From NCBI GenBank assembly GCA_963205035.1, contig CAUJII010000142.1:1-15644 (forward strand): a DNA stretch of 15,644 nt. The letters are read 5' to 3'. A model generated the notes under the pieces. It was not told the DNA's origin and did not search any database. It was given only the letters and a program-made list of their open reading frames with translations. Shown here piece after piece: positions 7,691 to 12,033 of this stretch. This DNA is from Spirochaetota bacterium (lineage in GTDB: Bacteria; Spirochaetota; Leptospiria; Turneriellales; Turneriellaceae). Each line of letters starts with the position of its first letter. The stretch's first letter is position 1. The position numbers were made by a program, and so were the translations under genes.

Positions 7691-7873
7691 ATGATAGGAA
7701 TTCTCATCGTCCTCGGAATGTCCGTGGCAGGCGCACTGCTCGGTTTTTTCATTCCGTTTATTCTGGCGCAGTTTGACCAAAATCCCGCATGGTCCTTCAT
7801 ACCGATGCTGACCGTACCGATTGGAATTATTCTTGGTTTTATTGCGGGATTAGTTATTGCGTTAAGAGGATGA
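7691..7873 (+). CDS. Small two-helix membrane protein
   Basis: A 60-residue hydrophobic protein. It has two predicted membrane helices, about residues 3-25 (ILIVLGMSVAGALLGFFIPF) and 36-57 (IPMLTVPIGIILGFIAGLVI), joined by a short polar loop with FDQNPAW. Both helices are rich in glycine, which suggests close helix packing. ATG 7691 is preceded by AAGG eight bases upstream, a modest Shine-Dalgarno. It lies 54 bp after the hydrolase and 47 bp before an exported protein, so it may be co-transcribed. No family recognised. The amino-acid pattern makes a chance ORF unlikely, but expression is unproven. Confidence 0.65.
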   Translation: MIGILIVLGMSVAGALLGFFIPFILAQFDQNPAWSFIPMLTVPIGIILGFIAGLVIALRG

Positions 7874-7920
7874 GGAATGAACTTGCCAAACTGAATTTTG
7901 CCAAAAAATAGTTACTAGAA

Positions 7921-8571
7921 GTGAGAGCGACAGCCTTACGAATTCTTCTCTTTTGCATGCCGGCCTTTGCGCCGCTTTTCGCAACAGACGTATTTATTGA
8001 AAAACCGCGCCAGTGGCAGATAGGCGTTACGGCAGGTTTGAACTCCATCGGCTCTGAGGATCCAGTTCTCAAGAACAACCGGGGTGCCGAATTTGGCATT
8101 ATTGCAACGCTGCCTTATACTCTATGGAAGGAAGATGCGAGCATCGTCGTATTGCGCGGCCAATTCACGGGTTTTCCGCAGGGCATTCAATCGCAAGACG
8201 ATAGCGGTAACGAAGTTCTCTTAATCAACGCGTCGCACGCACAAGCGCGATTTGATTTCAGACAGGTTTTCGTCTATTGGGGTATCCACTGGAGCGTTGG
8301 TTTGGGATTGCAAATTCCCATCACATCGCGGATCTTGACCCCACGCGGTGAGTTCAACTTTCGCCATGCCAGTGCCTTCTATAAAAGTGCCGATAGCGCG
8401 TTAAAAAAAATCGATTCTGCGACTGCGGGGTACATACGTCTTGGTGTCGATCAAAAGTTCTTGGACGATACCCTTCTTCTCGGTTTGGGGCTTGAGATAA
8501 GTTTTGCCGAATCGCCAAAGACAGAGCAGAAAACAGTAATCAATTTTTACGCAGGGGCGCGCGTATGGTGA
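7921..8571 (+). CDS. Exported protein, probable outer-membrane beta-barrel (216 aa)
   Basis: No family recognised by name. The GTG start gives a classical signal peptide: basic n-region (MRATALR), hydrophobic ILLFCMPAFAPLF, and a likely cut after LFA before TDVF. The mature part alternates polar and apolar residues with many Gly and aromatic residues (WQIGVTAGL, ASIVVLRGQF, QVFVYWGIHWSVGLGLQIP, LLLGLGLEISF, VINFYAGARVW) and ends in Trp, all consistent with a small outer-membrane barrel of about eight to ten strands. It overlaps the next gene, a similar envelope protein, by 7 bp, so the two are probably made together. No strong Shine-Dalgarno precedes the GTG. It could alternatively be a periplasmic beta protein. 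Confidence 0.72.
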   Translation: MRATALRILLFCMPAFAPLFATDVFIEKPRQWQIGVTAGLNSIGSEDPVLKNNRGAEFGIIATLPYTLWKEDASIVVLRGQFTGFPQGIQSQDDSGNEVLLINASHAQARFDFRQVFVYWGIHWSVGLGLQIPITSRILTPRGEFNFRHASAFYKSADSALKKIDSATAGYIRLGVDQKFLDDTLLLGLGLEISFAESPKTEQKTVINFYAGARVW

Positions 8572-9587
8572 AACGATTCTTCTTTGCGGTGTGGTTTTGT
8601 TCTGTTGCGCCTATCTTTGGCGGTTTGACAATCCAATCGTCGACGGTTGATCTGAGCGGACCTCTTGCGCAAGAGCTCATCACAAAACTGGGAACGACTC
8701 TGGACCAAGTCTTCTTCGGCGTAGCTTCAATCGCAGGCCCGGGTATCGTCAACTCGGCGGCGTTTGCCTCGACGATAGGTATACAAAGCCAACAGGCAGA
8801 GCGGCCTTTTTTTCAACTCGAACCCTCCGTCGGTCTTGTCTTGCCAAGCGGCGAAGGACAGGGTGACGAACAATTGCAAGCGATGCCGATGTATGCAGCA
8901 AACCTTGTCGGCGGATTTAGACTCGACGAAAAAACTGGAATTCAAGTGCGCGGGTTTTATTTGCCCCAGATGCCGCTCCCTGTTAAAGGGGCGAGTATCT
9001 CATTTCAGCCTATCAATTTTGGTGCAACGCTAACGCGTGAGATAAAAAAGCCCGGCAAGGAATGGTATAGCTTTGCGATCGTTGCTCCTTTCGATTTGGC
9101 TTATATGCACGGCTCGCTCACAGCGGATTTCACAAACGCCACGCAGAGCTTTCGATTTGACGCAGCGGGTGACAACTCAGCGACGGCGACGGCAAGTGTA
9201 TCGTTTCGAGATCGCTTTGATCTCAGATGGAATGTCTATTCGGCGACGACAGGTCTTATTTTCGTGAAGCCTTTTTGGGGTATATTTGTCGGTCGCCTGG
9301 GTTGGCTGTCTTCTTTGAACCTGGGCTCGTCGACATTCACGAACACGGCGACTGGACTTCTCTCTGTCTCTGCCAGCACGGGTTCGGGAGCTTCGCAATT
9401 CAAGATTGGCGACACAGCGCAAATCATCCTGACGAACGAGGCGACGTTTCGCCCCGTTCTGGTCTCCAACCAAATTGCTTTGGGTTTGGGTATCCGCTTG
9501 GGGCCCGCGACGCTTAACTTGGATTACTCCCAAAATCTGCAAATCAATGCAAAAGCGATTATCGTGCAAATGGGCTGCTGGTTTTAG
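8565..9587 (+). CDS. Exported protein, probable outer-membrane beta-barrel (340 aa)
   Basis: ATG 8565 has a good Shine-Dalgarno (CAGGGG ending seven bases upstream) inside the end of the previous gene. The signal peptide is MVKRFFFAVWFCSVAPIFGG. An N-terminal region of about 50 residues follows (STVDLSGPLAQELITKLG, GPGIVNSAAFAS). The remainder looks like a barrel: FFQLEPSVGLVLPSG, AANLVGGFRLDEKTGIQVRGFYLP, FGATLTREIKKPGKEWYSFAIVAPFDLAYMHG, RWNVYSATTGLIFVKPFWGIFVGRLGW, and ALGLGIRLGPATLNLDYSQNL, with a final Phe (MGCWF) as in proteins recognised by the BAM complex. Rather Ser/Thr/Ala-rich loops occur near residues 195-215 and 255-275. No named family recognised; function (porin, transporter or structural) unknown. 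Coupled with the preceding gene by a 7-bp overlap. Confidence 0.75.
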   Translation: MVKRFFFAVWFCSVAPIFGGLTIQSSTVDLSGPLAQELITKLGTTLDQVFFGVASIAGPGIVNSAAFASTIGIQSQQAERPFFQLEPSVGLVLPSGEGQGDEQLQAMPMYAANLVGGFRLDEKTGIQVRGFYLPQMPLPVKGASISFQPINFGATLTREIKKPGKEWYSFAIVAPFDLAYMHGSLTADFTNATQSFRFDAAGDNSATATASVSFRDRFDLRWNVYSATTGLIFVKPFWGIFVGRLGWLSSLNLGSSTFTNTATGLLSVSASTGSGASQFKIGDTAQIILTNEATFRPVLVSNQIALGLGIRLGPATLNLDYSQNLQINAKAIIVQMGCWF

Positions 9588-9729
9588 TTAGCGTTGCTAC
9601 TTGTTTCGTACCGAGTTCCCGCATAGACTCACACCCCTCCTGACCGAAAGCAAGGCTCTTTTTCTTGACTTATCAACGCCTCCTGAACTTTTTGTACCAT
9701 GCTCCACACCGCACCACACCGCAACCGCG

Positions 9730-10056
9730 ATGAAACGACACCGTTTCGCGCTATGGTTCACTCTCGGCCTGGCTGTTACGTTTTGCAACACGCTTATTCT
9801 TGCTGGGCGCAGTTGGCGCTTGCCCAGCGTAGCGGAACTCTCAAGTTTAGTGGATTCTTCCGTGGCGAGCGGGGCTTTAATTCGCGCCACGGTTTTTCCG
9901 GGAACACTTACTCAAAATTACTGGACGTCGACGACTCAGCAGTCAGGCTACACCAACGCGTGGAATGTCAAGTTTGATCCGAGCGCCACGCCCATTATTT
10001 CCAGTGTTGCCAAGTCGACTTCGTATTATGTGCGCTGCGTGGCGACTGGTCCCTGA
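9730..10056 (+). pseudogene. C-terminal fragment of a DUF1566 (Lcl-type) surface protein
   Basis: A 108-codon frame with the C-terminal signature of DUF1566/Lcl domains: FCNTLILAGRSWRLPSVAEL, SLVDSSVASG, then NYWTSTTQ, NAWNVKFD and SYYVRCV. In complete members, the YCN...LAGR.WRLP motif is preceded by a longer stretch with G, W and C motifs and usually a lipoprotein signal; here similarity begins almost at the ATG. The first 19 residues (MKRHRFALWFTLGLAVTFC) happen to look like a signal peptide, so a short exported protein is not excluded, but a truncated relic is more likely. No Shine-Dalgarno is visible; a TTGACT at 9665-9670 has no well-spaced -10. The stop codon lies inside a REP-like repeat. 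DUF1566 proteins are known as expanded families in leptospires. Confidence 0.6.
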
Positions 10057-10077
10057 GTAGCGCAGCGTATCGAAGGG
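10051..10077. repeat. REP-like imperfect palindrome overlapping a stop codon
   Basis: A 27-bp element starts CCCTGAGTAGCGCAGCG and ends TATCGAAGGG. Its ends are complementary (CCCT/AGGG), and it resembles the widespread intergenic repeat type with CTGAG at one end and CGAAGG at the other. The TGA of the DUF1566 fragment (10054-10056) is part of it. Only one copy is in the window, so repetition in the genome is inference. Confidence 0.4.
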
Positions 10078-10238
10078 GGGTCATAGCGCGGCTTATGTTT
10101 ATTTGAGGCAGTAGGGGACTGTCTAATAAGTCGGTCGCCGCGACGAGGCTTTGCGAGTCTCCGTCTTCGGAGTGATTTCGCCCTTGGCCTCCGAAGCGGA
10201 TCGCACCACAGGTAACTGGTCGTGCCCGCAGCACACTC
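10078..10238. other. Non-coding stretch between two gene remnants
   Basis: About 160 bp with no convincing gene on either strand. It holds a short hairpin CTCCG-TCTT-CGGAG (about 10156-10169) and a small palindrome GTCGC-C-GCGAC (about 10134-10144). The segment GACTGTCTAATAAG looks like the kind of sequence found at some insertion-sequence ends, but no inverted partner or transposase is present. Confidence 0.4.
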
Positions 10239-10394
10239 TCATGTCTTTTCCCAGCGCGCGTTACGACCGCGTCCTTTGTTGCGAATCTTGCCCAAGGATT
10301 TCAAATTTTTCACAACCTTGCGGATTAACTCGATGCCGACTCCTGGTAGATGAAACTTTATGTCGGCAAGACTGAAGTCCCCGACTTGCGCAGC
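10239..10394 (-). pseudogene. Remnant of a C-terminal winged-helix domain, Fic-family-like
   Basis: 51 codons without a start codon, ending in TGA at 10241-10239. The translation includes GDFSLADIKFHLPGVGIELI followed by RKVVKNLKSLGKIRNKGRGR and NARWEKT. The pattern of a PGV helix, then IR.VLKNL, then a GRGR.A.W end resembles the C-terminal winged helix appended to Fic-family (AMP-transferase) proteins, from memory of the family and not from a search. Codon use is coding-like. It directly follows, in the same frame, the TAG stop of the DUF6398 gene, so readthrough would append it to that protein. Most likely the body of the gene was lost and the tail was left behind. The base composition (many AAA/AAT) matches the DUF6398 gene more than the genome core. 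Confidence 0.45.
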
Positions 10395-10823
10395 CTACCG
10401 CAACATACTCTTAGGAATAAATAGCCCGTTAACGAAGACTACGTCATTCATGGGGCTCTTTTCGAGAATCGCTGCTATAGAAAAATTTGGGTCAAAGTAA
10501 TTTAACTTGAACATGTCGCGTATTACTTTCGCTTTTTGGGAAGTTGTACTTAGCGAAGTACCGAAGGCTTCACAAATGGCTCTTTTTTCGAGGTATGGCT
10601 CACTTAACTTATCATCGAGAAAATTGATCTGACCGAGGCAGTAGATTGTCGCGGCCGCCCAAATTTCAATTTTTCCTGATTCAAACGGCACGTGTTTTTT
10701 TCGCGCCATTTTTTCAATGAGCTTTTTTGCCAATGATTTGTACTCCTCATCAAGAAGTTCGTCGCAAAAAGCGTCAGTCAATTCGATGAGTCTTTTTTTT
10801 CTATTGTCTATGTCTTGAGTCAT
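10395..10823 (-). CDS. DUF6398 domain protein
   Basis: A 142-residue cytoplasmic protein of the DUF6398 type: KLIEKMARKKHVPFESGKIEIWAAATIYCLGQINFL (about 34-69), EPYLEKRAICEAFGTSLSTTSQKAKVIRDMFKLNYFDP (75-112), and VVFVNGLFIP (128-137). The AFGTS-STTSQKA part has a helix-turn-helix look, so nucleic-acid binding is possible, but the family's function is unknown to me. ATG 10823 has a good Shine-Dalgarno (GGAG seven bases upstream). It is visibly richer in A/T and lysine codons than its neighbours, a sign of transfer. It is divergent from the ArsR gene, and its stop is followed in frame by a winged-helix remnant. DUF6398 genes often sit in variable genome regions. Confidence 0.75.
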   Translation of the reverse strand: MTQDIDNRKKRLIELTDAFCDELLDEEYKSLAKKLIEKMARKKHVPFESGKIEIWAAATIYCLGQINFLDDKLSEPYLEKRAICEAFGTSLSTTSQKAKVIRDMFKLNYFDPNFSIAAILEKSPMNDVVFVNGLFIPKSMLR

Positions 10824-10834
10824 AGATTTTCTCC

Positions 10835-10882
10835 GGTACTTTGACCGTACCAGCGCCTATACCACGGCAGAGACGTTGTCAA
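10835..10882 (-). promoter_or_regulatory. Candidate promoter of the DUF6398 gene with adjoining inverted repeat
   Basis: On the minus strand a perfect -35 TTGACA (10882-10877) is followed after 15 bp by TATAGG (10861-10856). The spacer is shorter than the usual 17, so strength is doubtful. Downstream, between the -10 and the Shine-Dalgarno, lies GGTAC-N7-GTACC (10835-10851), a possible operator. The Shine-Dalgarno GGAG and ATG 10823 follow at normal spacing. Confidence 0.45.
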
Positions 10883-10896
10883 GGCATTTAGCCTTG
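10880..10896. repeat. 6-bp inverted repeat in the divergent DUF6398/ArsR promoter region
   Basis: CAAGGC-ATTTA-GCCTTG is a perfect inverted repeat overlapping the start of the DUF6398 -35 element. It could be a repressor site or a short hairpin; no T run follows, so a terminator is unlikely. Confidence 0.4.
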
Positions 10897-10925
10897 TGGG
10901 AGATCTGGCGCGATTTGTGATTTAG

Positions 10926-10968
10926 TTGACGGTGAATCTATATATTACCAATATGTTATATAACGTAT
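10926..10968 (+). promoter_or_regulatory. Promoter and palindromic operator of the arsR-type gene
   Basis: TTGACG (10926-10931) can serve as a -35. Downstream is an AT-rich stretch with a perfect 10-bp palindrome GTTATATAAC (10955-10964), extended with one mismatch pair to ATATGTTATATAACGTAT (10951-10968). This form and position, just before the ATG at 10974, fit an autoregulatory site for the winged-helix repressor encoded next. The -10 cannot be fixed within the AT-rich run. Confidence 0.55.
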
Positions 10969-10973
10969 TATCT

Positions 10974-11315
10974 ATGCAAAATTTAGACGCCACTTTCGCC
11001 GCTCTCGCCGACCCGACACGGCGGGCAATCCTTATGCGGTTGGCCCGTGGCGAGGCGACTGTCACCGAGCTTGCAAGACCTTACAAGATCAGCCAGCCAG
11101 CGATTTCGCGGCATCTCAAAGTCTTAGAAGAGGCGGGACTCGTCTCGACAACCGTGCGTGCGCAAGAACGCCCGCGTCGCCTTGAAACTGCGCCGCTCAA
11201 GAAAGCCACCGAGTGGATTGAAAAGTACCGGCATGCGTGGGAAAAGCGTTACCTTGCGCTCGATGGCTTACTCGAAGAATTGAAAATTATCCAGGCGAAG
11301 AAGGAGAGAAAATGA
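10974..11315 (+). CDS. ArsR/SmtB-family winged-helix transcriptional repressor
   Basis: A 113-residue regulator. The start MQNLDATFAALADPTRRAIL matches the usual N-terminus of the ArsR subgroup that is paired with SRPBCC proteins; ATG 10953 or TTG 10926 would add residues encoded by the palindrome and are not favoured. The winged helix spans about 20-75 (ILMRLARGEATVTELARPYKI, SQPAISRHLKVLEEAGLVSTTVRAQERPRRLE), and a dimerisation helix follows (TEWIEKYRHAWEKRYLALDGLL). The metal-binding ELCVCDL motif is absent, so this is not an arsenic or cadmium sensor of the classical kind. No Shine-Dalgarno is seen before ATG 10974. It overlaps the next gene by 4 bp (ATGA); the pair is a common ArsR-AHSA1 operon and is probably autoregulated. 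Confidence 0.9.
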   Translation: MQNLDATFAALADPTRRAILMRLARGEATVTELARPYKISQPAISRHLKVLEEAGLVSTTVRAQERPRRLETAPLKKATEWIEKYRHAWEKRYLALDGLLEELKIIQAKKERK

Positions 11316-11830
11316 AACAAAATACAAACGAGCTTAAAATTGAAAAACGCAGTGAGACTGAAGTCGTGATGACGCGCACTTTCAACGCGCCACGCGAGTT
11401 GGTCTATGACTGCTTCACGAAGCCCGAGCTCATGCGCCGCTGGCTTATCGGCCCCGATGGTAAAGGGCCATTCTCGATTGAACACGATCTCAAGGTGGGC
11501 GGTAAATATTTATACGTCTATGCGGGCCCCGAAGACACGAAAATGGGTGTTTATGGTCATTTCATCGAAGTCCTGCGGCCGCAGTGCATTGCGAACACAG
11601 AAAATTATGCGATGGATTTATCTGTCTTCGATGCGAATGCGCCCGAAGATGCCAACGCGTCGGTCGAGTCGCGCACGTTTACGAGCGAAGGCGAACGCAC
11701 GCTTATGACGCATGTGGTAAAGTATGCATCCGCCGAAATATGCAAGATGGTGCTTGGCGAGGGAGCAAGCGAAGGCATGGAAGCTTGCTATGTGGCGTTG
11801 GATGGTCTGCTTAACACAATGATCGAATAG
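11312..11830 (+). CDS. SRPBCC / AHSA1-domain protein
   Basis: A 172-residue member of the START/Bet v 1-like SRPBCC superfamily, AHSA1 branch. It has the characteristic N-terminal MTRTFNAPRELVYDCFTKPELMRRWLIGPDG, a beta-sheet core with GGKYLYVYAG and GVYGHFIEVLRP, and a C-terminal helix SEGMEACYVALDGLLNTMIE that lines the cavity. ATG 11312 sits within the ArsR stop (ATGA) behind a strong Shine-Dalgarno AAGGAGAG, so the two are made together. Members of this pair type are thought to bind small hydrophobic ligands or influence stress responses; the ligand here is unknown. The usual buried pocket gives no catalytic residue that can be read from sequence. Confidence 0.88.
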   Translation: MKQNTNELKIEKRSETEVVMTRTFNAPRELVYDCFTKPELMRRWLIGPDGKGPFSIEHDLKVGGKYLYVYAGPEDTKMGVYGHFIEVLRPQCIANTENYAMDLSVFDANAPEDANASVESRTFTSEGERTLMTHVVKYASAEICKMVLGEGASEGMEACYVALDGLLNTMIE

Positions 11831-12033
11831 CACAAATCACGGTTCGACACGTTGGATGTTCGATGGGGCGGCGAGAGCCCGATGCCATAACCCTTCGAGG
11901 CGAATATCCGGCCCAGCAAAATGTCGGCGCGTTCGGTGAGAACGACGCCCCCGGTTACGGTGATATTATTCATCTCAGCCTTGAATTCGCCGCCAACTTT
12001 TCGCAATCAATATGAAATATGAAACGTGTGCAC
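11831..12033. other. Intergenic stretch with a doubtful minus-strand ORF
   Basis: 203 bp between convergent genes. On the minus strand a 61-codon frame from ATG 11973 to 11788 begins MNNITVTGGVVLTERADILL followed by GRIFASKGYGIG, whose codon use looks coding, but it runs antisense into the end of the AHSA1 gene and its second half looks random. It may be a relic of a lost gene downstream of the Tim44 gene. No terminator hairpin with a T run was found. Confidence 0.25.

Noticed and set aside
9177..9569. 130-codon minus-strand ORF inside the larger barrel gene
   Set aside because: Arg-rich shadow translation typical of the reverse frame; the plus-strand gene has a signal peptide and C-terminal Phe.
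10119..10132. GACTGTCTAATAAG as an insertion-sequence terminus
   Set aside because: No inverted counterpart, transposase frame or target duplication was found in the window.
10974..11315. Metal-sensing ArsR/SmtB repressor
   Set aside because: The CxC metal-binding motif is missing and the partner gene is AHSA1, not a metal pump; the RND pump is over 3.5 kb away and convergent.
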